Shown here piece by piece: positions 37,046-48,621 of a stretch of 64,000 bases of DNA. Source of the stretch: Lycorma delicatula (lineage: Eukaryota; Arthropoda; Insecta; Hemiptera; Fulgoridae). How positions within the stretch are numbered: position 1 is the first letter of the stretch; every line of letters begins with the position of its first letter. Below the pieces are notes generated by a model. That model ran no database searches, was not told where the DNA came from, and worked only from the letters and a program-made list of their open reading frames with translations. The position numbers and the translations under genes are program-made. The DNA is taken from the NCBI RefSeq assembly GCF_047948215.1, contig NC_134464.1:7388001-7452000 (forward strand). Reading direction: 5' to 3'.

Positions 37046-37893
37046 CTGAGATGTCAAACACGATGAACAGACTGCAATCCAAACAGTTCGTGTACAGTTG
37101 TTTATAATTTCAATACCGTAACATAAATAAGTAAATGCTTTTTCAAATTTTAAATATTTTCTATTTTGATCGGTAAAAACTATTACGATGTAATTAAAAT
37201 ATAATAGTATTCTAATAGCATTTCTGCTAATAATTAAGAAGAGATCGCATTCGCATATACGCAATAAATTTCTTGTATTTTTACTTGCATTTGTGTGTTC
37301 TTGTCTAAGTTTTCTAATATCCTGTTTTTTAACACATTTAATACAGTTTTCCAATTCCTTGTCGATTAAAAAATATGAAAATTCTAATTCTTCAAATAAC
37401 GAAACTATCTGACATTCAATAGAATTAATAGTCGTTCCCATAATTAAAAAATATAGTATAAGTAATAAATCATTATTACGTTTTCCCTCATCAAAAATAT
37501 ATGATTTACGGTAACATAATATACTCGGTAGTACGCTTAAAATTACAACAAATACAAAAATTGCGACGAAAATTTGAAATATATTCATCGTTATCTTTGA
37601 AAGGATAATTAAATATTTTCTCATATTCCTTCCCGTATATTATCCTTATTATTAATAACAAACAATAACAAAAGTTTTCATAAATTATTCCTAAAACTTG
37701 CATTTCATTATCGGATGTTAAGTGTTTATAATTAATCGTAATATACTGTATTAATAAAAAAAAAGATATATTAATTATTGTAAAAACCGGTGTTATTTTA
37801 AAAAATTTATCCCACCAATTTTTATTTTTATAACTCCAAGGAAGTGTACCAAGAATATACGAATATATGCAAACAAAATCTTTTAATAAAAAT
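37046..37893 (-). pseudogene. Gustatory receptor-like exon, frameshifted
   Basis: Insect gustatory receptors are seven-transmembrane ligand-gated channels. On the minus strand the first part reads LKDFVCIYSYILGTLPWSYK (about 37840-37893), then hydrophobic TM-like segments to NEMQVLGIIYENFCYCLLLI (37650-37703). A one-base frameshift near 37620 leads into a 209-codon frame: IFQIFVAIFVFVVILSVLPS (TM), ECQIVSLFEELEFSYFLIDK, IRKLRQEHTNASKNTRNLL (matching the L..LR..H...C..TR.LN signature before TM5), a TM stretch IRILLYFNYIVIVF, and CSSCLTSQ. It ends at CAG|GTAACA, a good phase-0 donor at 37046. No start Met is visible in frame. The frame break suggests a pseudogene or an assembly error. Confidence 0.65.
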
Positions 37894-38984
37894 ATCTACG
37901 CTTTTTTTTATAATAGAATTCTTCAAATGTATTTCCTAACGATATATTTTATGGAATATCTGGTTATATTATTTTATTTAAAAGTTAAAACTTGTAATTA
38001 TTATCCTTTAATAACATTTAATGATGAATGGTGGTTCATTAAATATTTATTAAAATGAAAAAAACATTTTATTTTACAACCCCATATAATTATATAAATT
38101 ACATTGTTTGTTTGAGTTTTATATATATGCATACGTATAATTAAAATTATTATTTATATTTTTTATGAATTTACATTTCATAAGCTGTGTAAATGTATAA
38201 TTATTTTACAATTTGTTGTGAAATAATAAAATATTTAGCTAAACCGATCGTTTGTCACGTATAAAAATGTTTTGAAAAGAAATAAAAGATTTAATTAAAC
38301 AACGATTCTTTTTTTTTAAAGAAGTTTTCTATTAAAACGTGACATTTTAAATTAATAATAAAATAGACTATTTTGAAAAATTGTCGTATCATTATTTCAA
38401 TCTAATGTAAAAATATTATTAAATTTGAAACACAATAGTTGATAAGTAGCCACCTCAGTTTCTGTTACAAATGTTAATCCTCCAAACCGTACATCACGGC
38501 ATTATTCTGCGACGTTTTCTCCAGCTTTAAAATTACGGCGTTGTACTGCGAAAAACAACTGAATATTCATTTTAAACTCTTCAACTGTGAAAGTTATTGG
38601 TAAAGACATATTCCTTTCAAAAAGTCAAGAAATATTTAATTCCTTGGAATCGAATACCTCCTGACACCTCTTGATCTTAGATTTTTATAGATCTTTCCGT
38701 TTCATGAAATAACCCTTCTTGGTAAATTCTCATGTAATAATCCGATTGTTTGACTGCTAGTACGGCCATCCGTCACGGAGTAGCGCTCCTCTTCAACTGT
38801 AACCGAAGGCCTTCATCTGATCTTAAAAAAAAAACCGGTTCAATCTCACCGTCAAGTCAAGTAAATATTCGTTCTAAATAGGGATCTCTATATCGGACCT
38901 TTATACACTGCAGTTTTGTTTATTCACAAGCCCGTTCGATTGGAAACGGGCCTTCTTACCTATATATATAAATAAATCTCGTTA
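37894..38984. other. AT-rich, possible repeat at its end
   Basis: No start exon for the receptor was seen. A minus-strand stretch at 38460-38620 reads ITFTVEEFKMNIQLFFAVQR and resembles coding sequence but has stops on both sides. Family unknown. Confidence 0.4.
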
Positions 38985-39250
38985 AAAAAAACTTGGATCG
39001 TGCGTCTTCATTTCTAAAACCAAATCAAAGAACGCACGATGTTGAGCACGGTCATCTGACTGCAATTGTCGAATCAGATCCGCTAAGTAAGCGATCGGTT
39101 CAAACCAAGACCTGTATGCAAAATGCTATAAATCATAGTTTTTTAGATGGCTTGTCGTAAAGGTTCTGGAACTGACAAATGTGGTTTTTAGCGACAGCAG
39201 TAATGTTTTCAGCCGACCTAGCATTACGATGACGGACTTGACTCTTCGCA
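38985..39250 (-). repeat. Three-copy diverged repeat T, copy 1
   Basis: On the minus strand it carries protein-like words: IRQLQSDDRAQHRAFFDLVL EMKTHDPSF (about 38990-39075) and VIVMLGRLKTLLLSLKT (about 39185-39240). The first word recurs as QLRDRTQYRMLL..ILEMQT in copy 3 and, more worn, in copy 2. This suggests all three descend from a coding sequence. The protein family is not recognised. Confidence 0.6.
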
Positions 39251-39554
39251 TCAGCAACTTGGCTACTTTTCACAGATATAGCAATGAATTTTACATTTGC
39301 TGTATATTGCTAGATCGATTGCCTGCTAGAAATAAACATCGACCACGTCCGTTGAATGCAACCGCAGCATTTTCATTGCTCTCAAAATACTGTCTTTGGC
39401 CCAAAAACGAGACCAAATAGTCGATCGTTATGAATGAACATATTATTCGACTATTATTCTGAGGGTTTTTTGAGCACCGTATCTGGAAGTTCTGTTTATT
39501 TATAAATCTATTCGGTTAGAAACAGACCTCATCCCTAAGGATAATTTTCTTTAA

Positions 39555-39945
39555 AAACTGAGGTTAACTGTCTACATTTCCAGTACCTAAGTAACTAAGA
39601 TACGATATTGAGGATGGCCTCTTAGCTGCACTTTTTGCGCCAGGTACACATTTTAAGCATATAATTCAAGGATTTTAAGCAAAATGCTATTAAAATTCGC
39701 GTTTAAGATGGTAATTCATTGTAACGTTTTAAAATGTTTTCAGCAACAACAGAGTTGTTTTAAGCTGATCTGGCACTACGTTGCCATTTTCTATACAAAA
39801 TGGTGCTTTGTTACAACCGAAAACATCACGAACTTTACGATTTTTCTCTACGAAATATTCACCATATTTGAATTCGACATCGTAATCTGGATTCTTTCTT
39901 GCAGCAGGTTTCTAACGCCATTGATCTCCGTACCCATCACTGTCC
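39555..39945 (-). repeat. Three-copy diverged repeat T, copy 2
   Basis: It aligns with copy 3 along its length (TACGATATTGAG, AAAATGCTATTAAAATT, TTTCTATACAA.ATGGTGCTT, ACAAACTTTACGATTTTTCT-like words). A minus-strand open stretch reads KNPDYDVEFKYGEYFVEKNR, KVRDVFGCNKAPFCIENGNV. It is incomplete and has no start codon. Confidence 0.7.
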
Positions 39946-39974
39946 AAGGTTTTTCCTTTGTCCCCTTATAGCAT

Positions 39975-40510
39975 AATCTTCACCTTATCTATTAACTTTA
40001 TCCTTCTTTTTCCTCGCTTCCTTCTACTAACCCTTCTAATATAGTTATCAAGATTCCGCTTTCTCTAACCACATTTCCTAACCGGTTTACTTTTCTTTTA
40101 TGCGCTTCTCCTATAATCGGTCTCTTTTCTTTAATTCTGTTCGTTACTTGCTCATTTATCTTTATCCAACTATCTTAATTTCTCCATTCTTATCGACATC
40201 CACATCTTAAAGCCTCAATCCTGTCCCTCTCCCTCATCTTTATTGTACGGAAGCTTCACTTCCTTATAATAAAACATTTAGTATATAGCATCTGGCTAAT
40301 CTCTTTCTTTGGCTAAGCCTCTTTGTCGTTAACTTCCGCTACTTCAGTTTTTCCTATATTTATTTTCATTTCATATTCTTTCATTCTTTTCCAAGGCTGT
40401 TTACAATCTTTGAAGCGTGTATTTGCTATCGACTAGAACTACCGCATATTCATCAAACTTCATGCGTCTTATTTGTCGTCCTCCTATATTTTCAATGTAA
40501 ATTTTACATG
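39975..40510 (-). mobile_element. LINE fragment (RT palm to C-terminus), heavily decayed
   Basis: Minus-strand pieces: IGGRQIRRMKFDEYAVVLVD (about 40430-40490; FDEY at the FADD position), TALEKNERI, EKLRQLDKDK-like residues, and EAHKRKVNRLGNVVRESGIL followed by LEGLVEGSEEKEG (about 40000-40120). This order matches the RT motif C to C-terminal tail of insect LINEs. The frame is lost many times. It lies between two copies of an unknown repeat. Confidence 0.65.
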
Positions 40511-40523
40511 AAATGTTAAACGT

Positions 40524-40900
40524 AAACAGGGATTACTTGTCTGCATTTCCAATATCTAAGTTAATAACATACGATATTGAGTACGGTCTCGTAGCTGCAC
40601 CTTTTGCGTCAACTAAATATTTTTTGCATGTAGTTGAACATTTTTAAGAAAAATGCTATTAAAATTGGTCTTTGAGATGGTTAATCGTTGTACCGTTTTG
40701 AAATTGTGAAACCTGGGTTTTCAGCGACAGCAGAATTATTTTAAGATGATGTGGCACTACGATGACATTTTCTATACAAGATGGTGCTTCATTACAACAA
40801 AAAACCTTCACAAACTTTACGATTTTTCTTTACAAAATATTCACCGTGTTTGAATTCAACATCGTCTGAGATTTTTCTGGCAGTATGTCTCTAACGCATA
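40524..40900 (-). repeat. Three-copy diverged repeat T, copy 3
   Basis: Partner of copy 2 across the LINE fragment. The minus strand has VEFKHGEYFVKKNRKVCE and, after a frameshift, CIENVIVVPHHLKIILLSLK. The frames are broken, so it is a decayed coding repeat or a mobile element of unknown kind. Confidence 0.7.
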
Positions 40901-41704
40901 AGTCTTTAAAGCTATTTGTAGTGAATTTTCATAAAATCTTTGCTTTTTCGAATATTACATTATTCCATTTTAATTTCTTTTTAAATTAAATTGTATTGTT
41001 TTACTTTACAGTTATTAATTAATTTATAATTGCCATCATATATTTTTTTTTGAACAGGCGAATCATAAAAATTGTGATTTGACGTTTCTTCTTAACAATA
41101 AGTTGGGCTAAACTTAATAAAGGGTAAAAAATCTGTTTAATATTAAAATATATATATATATATATATATATATAGATTACTAGTTATTTAAAATTACGTA
41201 GAAAGGATAATAAATTATAAGGTTACATTTAAAGTTTATTGAAATAGCATTAATATTTAGTAACATCATTACGAGAATTTGTTATATTAATTTTAATTTT
41301 ATTTTCCTATCTATAATATTCTTAAATGTAGAAGTATTATTTTTTTTTAACTCCAATTTCTGTATAATTGTTTTTATGTTTTCTTAACATATGACAATTA
41401 ATTAAAACATTTTTTATTAATCAAAAGTTTATTTGTATGATATTACTGTGATAGTTACTAGGCATTAAGTATAAAATTAGATAAGCAGTAATAAAGTCAT
41501 GTGTGTATGTACTTATATTTAGTTGTTGAAAAGTCGCCTGACAAACAGCAAGCATTACCTATGGGAAATGTAGTTAATTAAATTGTGCTGTATTATAAAA
41601 TTCCTTTTTACACAGAAATTTATGGATGAAATAATTCATAAAGGATATATAATCAAAAGTAAACGTACAGTTTTACTTTTCTCTAAATAAAAAATAATGG
41701 CGAG

Positions 41705-41706
<2 letters not shown>

Positions 41707-41754
<48 letters not shown>
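41707..41754 (+). repeat. (TA)n microsatellite
   Basis: About 24 TA units, directly abutting the MITE at 41753. Confidence 0.97.
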
Positions 41755-41758
<4 letters not shown>

Positions 41759-42023
41759 GTATTTCAAAATTATGTTATTAATCAAATGGCAGATAGATTT
41801 CTGGTCATGAAATGTATATTTAAATGAAAGTTCCCATATACATACCGTTTACATTTTGGTTATCGAATAGGTAAGCAATCACAGCTGACACATAATACAC
41901 AGGCATAAACATTAGTCCTAAATGAGGGGTAAAGTTCAATAACGCACATGTTTGGTGCATGGTGAATAGATAGATAGGTAAAAATATCCATCCCGTGGTA
42001 ACGTAATTTTGAAACACGCTGTA
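41753..42023. mobile_element. 271-bp MITE with 25-bp TIRs
   Basis: The left end TACAGAGTATTTCAAAATTA TGTTA and the complement of the right end (41999-42023) match at 22 of 25 positions. TA flanks both ends. Small size, no transposase and TA borders suggest a Tc1/mariner-mobilised MITE. It follows directly on a long (TA)n run (41707-41752). The minus-strand open frame over it is not a gene. Confidence 0.82.
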
Positions 42024-42077
42024 TACATACATATAGAGTGCGTCACAAAGTTCTCCTGAGACTTTTATATACTACTT

Positions 42078-42832
42078 TACTCGTGAAAATAGTGGAAAAA
42101 GTTCATATAAACTTATGTTCTAAAATGCCTCATTTGCGAGTTTTGGCTAGTAAAAGATTTTGCTCGGATTTCGGCTACCCCGGTGAAATGAGGTAGTACT
42201 GAAGTATTTAGGATGTTAATTAAGGAGCAGATTTAGTGATTTCTTATGGTTTTTGACCTGAGAACTTGAATAAAATAGGTCTCAGAACCCTATTTTCGGT
42301 AGAGTTTGAGAAATTTGGGTGTAAACAAATAAATCGGGGTACACAACCCTGGTTTTTATGTTTGACTTAAGAATAACTTCGTTAAACGGGTAATAAACAC
42401 AAAATGTTTAAACGGAACTTGTAGAAAATTTAATTCTGAACATTGTTGATTCTTAAACCTTGAAATATCTAAGTTCTATTAAGCGGACTGTAAATCCAAC
42501 CGGGAGAATAAATAAATAAATAAAAAAAGGCGTAACTGCACAAAAATCTTATTATATTAACAAAAAACACAGGTAACACACAAGTACATATTAAAGCATA
42601 ATATTCCGAACGCCTATCGTTCGGAATCATGGAAAGGTTAACTCCGTTCGGGCAACGATTTGCCGCTAGCACATCCCGCAGCCGAGTGTTGAGTAAGCAC
42701 TCTCCAACCAAGCGGCGAAACATAGAACTAGCAGGATGCGAACTACTCTTGGTAGAAATACGCTGAACATACATAATGGTAAGATAAGTTGAATAAAACT
42801 TTATATGAACTTTTCCATTATTTTCACGAGTA
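42078..42832. mobile_element. 755-bp element with 37-bp TIRs
   Basis: TACTCGTGAAAATAGTGGAA AAAGTTCATATAAACTT (42078-42114) is mirrored at 42796-42832 with a few differences. The interior has no transposase. Its rightmost 370 bp is less AT-rich and contains an open frame (42469-42774) without recognisable domains. It starts about 55 bp after the preceding MITE, so the two are a cluster. Confidence 0.8.
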
Positions 42833-42856
42833 GAATATATATATATATATATATTT

Positions 42857-43974
42857 ATTTATTTATTTGTGTGCGGGTGCCCGTTTGTATGTTTGAACGT
42901 TAATTAAAATTATATATAAATCTGTTGAACTATATATTTTCGAATCGTTGATATCAGTGCATTTGTAATACAATATCGCATTATCAAACAATGTTATAAA
43001 TGAATATACAATGAGTGAATTTAAAATCGAATTACTTTTTCGTGGTTTAAAATTAAATGATGGCGACGATGTTGCTGAGATTTCCCAGTAATCGCATAGA
43101 ACTTAATATTTAACCCCCGCAACCATTCCATGGTTAAATTCAAAACGAATAGTACTGTTACCATGTTGATCATTCCCTTATTTATTTAATTATTTTCTTC
43201 TTAAAATAAAAGTAAAACGAATAAGTACAAAACTAAATTATTTGTTAAACTACAATTAAGTGTTAAAATTTAACATAGATTTAACCCTACTAAGATTATA
43301 TAATGTTTTAATTATATATAATTAAAACATAAAATATATAAAAACTCGTCTTTTTAATAAAAAATTTACTTTCAAGAAGATTCAAATAATTTAACCCTAT
43401 TCTTCCCGGCATCAGTTGATCCAGAGTTTGAATTTGAGTGTAAAATCAATAAATTTGTAAAAATCAAATTTTTATTTTATGAATAATATTTATTACGAGT
43501 TTATTTCATTTTCAAAACATTCAAGCACAAATAATTATTTTTTAAATTAGTAATATAACAAAAACAAACAGTTTGCCTATGATTTTACGGTTGATTGCTA
43601 ACAGATACCCTTCATGTAACGTCACTGAAATATTCCCCTTTTCAATCTTCCGGTAGGAATAAAGCCAATTTCGCAGTCGGCAAAATTTGATGTTGATTAT
43701 CTTGTATATTATTAAAGAAAATAAAGGCTAAAGGCCTTATATAAGGTAAATATTATGACAAACAATATGATTAATAGTTTATACATTAATTGCCTCATAA
43801 CACGACTGGAGGAAAATTTTAACGTAATTACATTACATGAGCTGTTATCTTTACCTTTAGGTAAAGTTAATTGCCTTTAAGTTATAGTTTTAGCACTATT
43901 TAGTTTCCATAACTGTTTTAATATATTAAAAAATTTATTTAATAAATAAGTAATAGTGTAAAAAACGGCTTTTT
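42857..43974. other. Non-coding, no gene seen
   Basis: AT-rich with short direct and inverted repeats (for example ATTATATATAATTAAAACAT near 43310). Confidence 0.6.
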
Positions 43975-44400
43975 TAGCGGATTTCCAAAGAATTTAAAAA
44001 TCCCAATTGCGGCTGGTCATATATATACACATATCTACGTTTGCATGTATAAAATTATTTCGTACCCAAATCTTAACTGATTTTAATGAAACTTGATGAG
44101 CGGATATAAGCCTATTAGAGACAATAGAGTCCAATAGAATTTCACGCGAATCTGTTCACAGAAACAGGAGATAGAGCCAAAAAAGGGGTTTTTGGGTACA
44201 TTTTCGGCTCCTTTTCGTTTTCCTGGGCGCAATTTTAATCGATTTTGATTAATCTTGATAGGATGATGTAAACCAAGTAAAAAATGATTCCTACTGATCT
44301 TCAAGTGAATCAGTTCACAGGAATCGGAATTAGAAGCAAGCACACTGGGTTTTTGGGTACGTTTGCAAGGTTAACTAAAACTGGAAATCCGCCCTTCTGA
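43975..44400. repeat. Dispersed repeat with short inverted ends and internal duplication
   Basis: GCGGATTTCCA (43978) and TGGAAATCCGC (44380) are inverted ends about 410 bp apart. GGGTTTTTGGGTAC occurs twice inside (about 44187 and 44347), each with an upstream TCA...TTCACAG block. The interior therefore looks like an imperfect tandem duplication of about 155 bp. There is no coding content. Confidence 0.55.
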
Positions 44401-45534
44401 CAGACTTGGTGCGACAGATTACTTTTTCATTCTGTGCCTAATCATTTACTGCAACGTCCTCTAAAAATTAAAATATTTATTATTGTATTTAAACACTAAT
44501 TTTTAAATATTAACAATGTATACTGAAGTGTTTATCTGTACACTGAAATTTTTTATACATCATATTTTTAAATTCAAAAACATAGAATTGTTTTCTTTGT
44601 CCTCTTGCTTAATGTAAACATCTCCTATCGTTTTATTTCTTTTTATATGAGAATGAACCAGCTGATCGTAATTATTGTTAGAATTAATTGTATAAATTTA
44701 ATCTCCTTTAAGATGTATTAGCAACAACATCACTAAATCTTTATCGTTCTTGCTAGACATATTTAATATATATCTAAAATGTGAATAAATGAGAACTCAG
44801 TTGAAAACATAAATTATTATAAATCATTGTAATGTTTAGTTAAGGAAGTGTAAATTTAGATAGTAAATAAAGGAAGTGATTATTATTAGTAATTATTATT
44901 AATATCGGCATTACTTAATGCATATAGTTTACACGACTAAAAAATATTGCTCCACAGATGAAATTGTTGTACAGTGATGTCAGAGTACACCATTAATTCT
45001 AGGTTTTGAAGAATCTAGCTCATTACTAAACAAGAAACTTCTTGTTGGGAATGTACGTATTCACCTAAAACCGCAGACCTTACAAGAGAGGCAATACTAC
45101 GAAATCTCAAATATTCTACCCGACACTAATCAGTTACACTCGGTTTGCCAAACGCCAGTATTCGAAGACACTCAAAAAAAACATTACGATTTGATTTTGT
45201 TATTAACGAAAGCAATTTGATTATCCCGGGAAGGTTTTTCATCTAATAATGTTACCGATCGTAATCAAACTGGTCGGGGGAAAAGTTTCTTCGTATTTCC
45301 CTCGGAGATGGTTTTGAACTTCATAATTCTGGCATTATTAATAAAATCTGTCAATACTTGCGCGCTTTATAACGGTGAGATATCACTAAATATTTTTAGA
45401 AAGGTTACTACTACTTTCACTCATATTAGGTATTTCACTTATATTAGATCGTCGATTTAAAGCTATTACGTCCTGAAAATTAGTGAAAATATACAAGAAA
45501 TTTGTCATATATGGAGATTTAACTAAAAAGTAAG
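44401..45534. other. Non-coding, no gene seen
   Basis: AT-rich. Nothing supported. Confidence 0.6.
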
Positions 45535-45866
45535 GGCAGAATGTAATTCAGACCTACTAAAAAACTTGTGATATTTATGGATATTATGCAGTATCCGTAC
45601 GTGTAATACAAAACTGGTTCAAGCGTTTTTAACGTTTTCAGTTTGGAAATTTTGATGTCAGTTATGCACATCGCTCTGGTCAGTCAATGATTGAAAAACT
45701 TCGATGAAATTATGGATAAAAAGTAAGCAAAACCTGCACATTAACAGGCTTGATATTATTAACGAAGTAAAAATGGAGTACAAAACTATTTTAATTCTCA
45801 TAAAGGAAGCTAAATACAAAAAACTCGATGTAACACGTCTTTTAACAATGAAAAAGCTGACAAAAA
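45535..45866 (+). mobile_element. Mariner relic (fourth copy), N-terminal part
   Basis: The plus strand reads IYGYYAVSVRVIQNWFKRF, then SGNFDV-like residues, VIEKLDEIMDK, and GYKKKLDV followed by LTMKKLT. This matches the mariner DNA-binding domain and the linker before the catalytic core. Frameshifts are present. The homology stops at about 45866 and resumes at about 46756, so the gene is split by an insertion. Confidence 0.75.
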
Positions 45867-46755
45867 AGTTGTTGCACTTTCCTGGTATTGGAAAAATAAT
45901 GATACTTGAAAAACGTTAAACAATTTTAATAATCGATATTTATAACTTTTTTCTGCTTTCTTACTCCCAAAATTACCTCCAAGAAAAGTTTTTGATTAGT
46001 CTACATTTACTATGATGAATGATAGAAATTAAAAAAATCCTATGAATTATGCTTGACCAATAAAACACTACCTAAGATTCCATTTTTGGGGGTGGGGATA
46101 AATTATAATAAAATTTTATTGTAATATTATTATTAGAAGTTTAGATAAAAAAAACAAATTTTTTTTTAAATTCAAAAATCGTTATTATTAAACTTTGAAC
46201 AGTTCCCTCACCAAAGCATTGCCCCCAAAGTATTTTGTTTTTGGTCACTTGTACTACTACTATACTTAGGAAAACAGAAAAAATTCGATTATGTAATAAA
46301 TAAAAAGATAGCGAGTTGATTTTTGGTGAAGGGAAGAATTTGGAGGTAGTTGTTTCTTTTAAACGGTAAGATAAGCATGTACGCATTTAATAGCTTAATA
46401 ATTATGAAGAGAAGTTATATTTACAAAATTTTGAGAAATTGATCCCAAAGAAGCTATTTATCCCATCCCTGGATACGTTGCCCCTAAACTTTTACCGACA
46501 AATTTTCCCGTATACTGATTCTGTGTGACAAATTTCATCAGAATCGGTTTATCCGATCAAAAGTTATTAAGCTTCAAACTCCAGCCCACTTATATACTAA
46601 GTACGTACATACAAACCTTACCTCCCGCTTTTTGTTTGGGTCCCTGGGTCATGAAATGTCAAGAAATAAAAAAAGTTCATACACCATTTTTTGACCGATT
46701 ACCATACTCTCTTTCTTGCAGCATAGCTCTAGAGCTGTGGTGCCGAGAAAGTAGA
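45867..46755. repeat. About 0.9-kb insertion splitting the mariner
   Basis: This sequence separates the two halves of the transposase. The join implied by homology is LTMKKL|T on the left and LTDLCSIYKTLLKRNEL on the right. The insert has no recognisable coding domain. Its right part (46440-46640) contains AATCGGTTTATCCGATCAAA, a sentence common in insect dispersed-repeat tails (general recollection, not a search). No clean target duplication was found, so the insert type is unknown. Confidence 0.55.
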
Positions 46756-47420
46756 ATTTAACTGATCTATGTTCCATCTACAAAACGTTGCTAAAAAGGA
46801 ACGAACTCGAACCGTTTTTGAAACAGCTCATTACGGGCAACAAAAATTGGACAATTTACTACAATAATTTATGAAAATGATCGTGGTCAAAGCAAGTTGA
46901 AGCTAGTAAACGATGGCAAAGCGAAGATCGACAAGAAAAGAGATGCCGTTTGTGTGCACGCGAGTCTACTTTGATCTGAAAGAAATATTTCACTATGAGC
47001 TGCTGCCATCTGGTATGACAATTAATTGTCTTTAACTTTTACTGTTAACAACTGGAAAGGTTATACCAGTCAATATTGCGACGAGAATTGATCGATAGAA
47101 AATGTGTTCGCTAGATCCCACATATTCTTGAAAACTGTGAGAACTTGGCTGGGAAGTTTTGATGCGTCCACTACTTAGTCCTGATCTTGCACCGTCAGAC
47201 TACCGTCGGTTTCAGTCTCTACAAATTACCTTAACGGTATAAGTTAGCTTCAAAAAAGATTTGTGACAACCACTTATCAAAGGTTTTGTCTAAAAACCTT
47301 CCGAAAGTTTAAGTTCCACAATGACGGGATTATGTTTTTCCTCAAAAATAGCAAAAGGTGGTCGATCAAATCGTCGCATACTTGACTTAATAATATACTT
47401 GGTTACGAAATTAAAAAAAA
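46756..47420 (+). mobile_element. Mariner relic (fourth copy), catalytic part
   Basis: The plus strand reads TLLKRNELEPFLKQLITG, then NKNWTIYYNNL, where the first catalytic Asp has become Asn. The second-Asp block is unrecognisable near 47110-47140. The third block, SPDLAPSDYRRFQSLQ (about 47180-47230), is intact. A tail resembling mariner C-termini follows to about 47395. There are many stops. The TIRs were not found. Confidence 0.82.
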
Positions 47421-48015
47421 AAATGTTTTACTTTTGTTTTAAAATACAAAGAAATTTCGTGACCCTTATATGAAAATAAATTACGTTTATAATCGACCGT
47501 TTCAATTTACTATTTAAAATTCTTTGTGCATTAATAAGCTTGGATTTGTAATTTTGAAATGTTACTGACCCTGTCACTGTTATTTAGTTATCAAACCGAT
47601 CGTATGAAGGGATTTTACATCTTAAAATAAGTCCGTAGAAATTTTCCTTTAATTATTGTAAACAGGATAACAATAACATTTTCTGCTAATTAAATTTTGG
47701 ATTAAAATTTCAAAGGGAAAAGTCAAAACGGTCGATTAAAATTATTTTTTATTTTTTAATTCGTACAGATAATATATCAGAATAAACTACCATTATGATT
47801 GTTTTAATTATTACTAATAAATACATTTTATTTAGTTTACTTTGTTTCAAAATTTTGTTTACAAAGACGAAAAGTACTTAATTCTCAATGATAAATTATA
47901 ATCAAATTTATTACTTTATGAGATTTCGAATGAAGTTTTCTAGGTAAGCTTTTTTAAATTCATTGTAGAAAAATATAACGCAGACACTACACTCATTAAT
48001 TCATTATTAAGTATT

Positions 48016-48090
48016 TTAACTTTGAGGCCAAAATTCTGGTTTATTGATTTGGATGAATATTACCAGAAACGTAGCCATTAAACCAACACC
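48016..48090 (-). CDS. Gustatory receptor-like C-terminal exon
   Basis: After TTGATTTCAG the minus strand encodes GVGLMATFLVIFIQINKPEF WPQS and a stop, 25 codons entered in phase 0. The TFLVIFIQ block matches the TYLVILIQ signature of the last transmembrane helix of gustatory receptors, which is typically on its own short 3' exon after a phase-0 intron. The upstream exons were not found with confidence between 48.1 and 58 kb. Confidence 0.6.
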   Translation of the reverse strand, partial: GVGLMATFLVIFIQINKPEFWPQS

Positions 48091-48460
48091 CTGAAATCAA
48101 AATTAATATTAATGCGAACAACAATAATGTAATATATTTTTGTAAAATAAATCTTAATTCAATATACGGTATAAATAAATTATAGCAATTTACAAAATAG
48201 AATACAATTATATAACTGTGTATATGTGTGTGTTATATAGAATATATTATCCGTTTAAGAATAAACGTTAAAAGAGTGTGTAAACTTCCCCAGATTTTTT
48301 TTTAAATACGCTAATTATTTGCTCTTAAAATCGATCAAACGAATTATGAAACACAAATAAAAACGAATTTTGAAAATCGACTAGATAATGAAGTAAGTAA
48401 ATGATTATACAAATCGGTTTCAGACTTTGTACACACATCTTTCAGAAATTTTTAAGGGTT

Positions 48461-48581
48461 TTAGGTAGATTTCATAAGAAAGCTACCTAATGTAATCGGA
48501 ACCATGATTTAACTTCCGTAAAATTTGGACATATCTTCGCGTTTCACACCCCCAGACCCCAAAACCACCGTCAGCTCAAAA

Positions 48582-48621
<40 letters not shown>
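48461..48621 (+). repeat. Dispersed repeat R2 ending in (AT)n
   Basis: AGGTAGATTTCATAAGAAAG CTACCT (a 6-bp-stem hairpin), ACCATGA, then CAGACCCCAAAACC, followed by (TA)n. The same order occurs at 61170-61281. Confidence 0.8.
48583..48621 (+). repeat. (TA)n microsatellite
   Basis: About 19 TA units at the end of repeat R2. Confidence 0.97.

Noticed and set aside
42469..42774. 101-codon minus-strand frame
   Set aside because: It lies inside a non-autonomous TIR element and has no recognisable domain.
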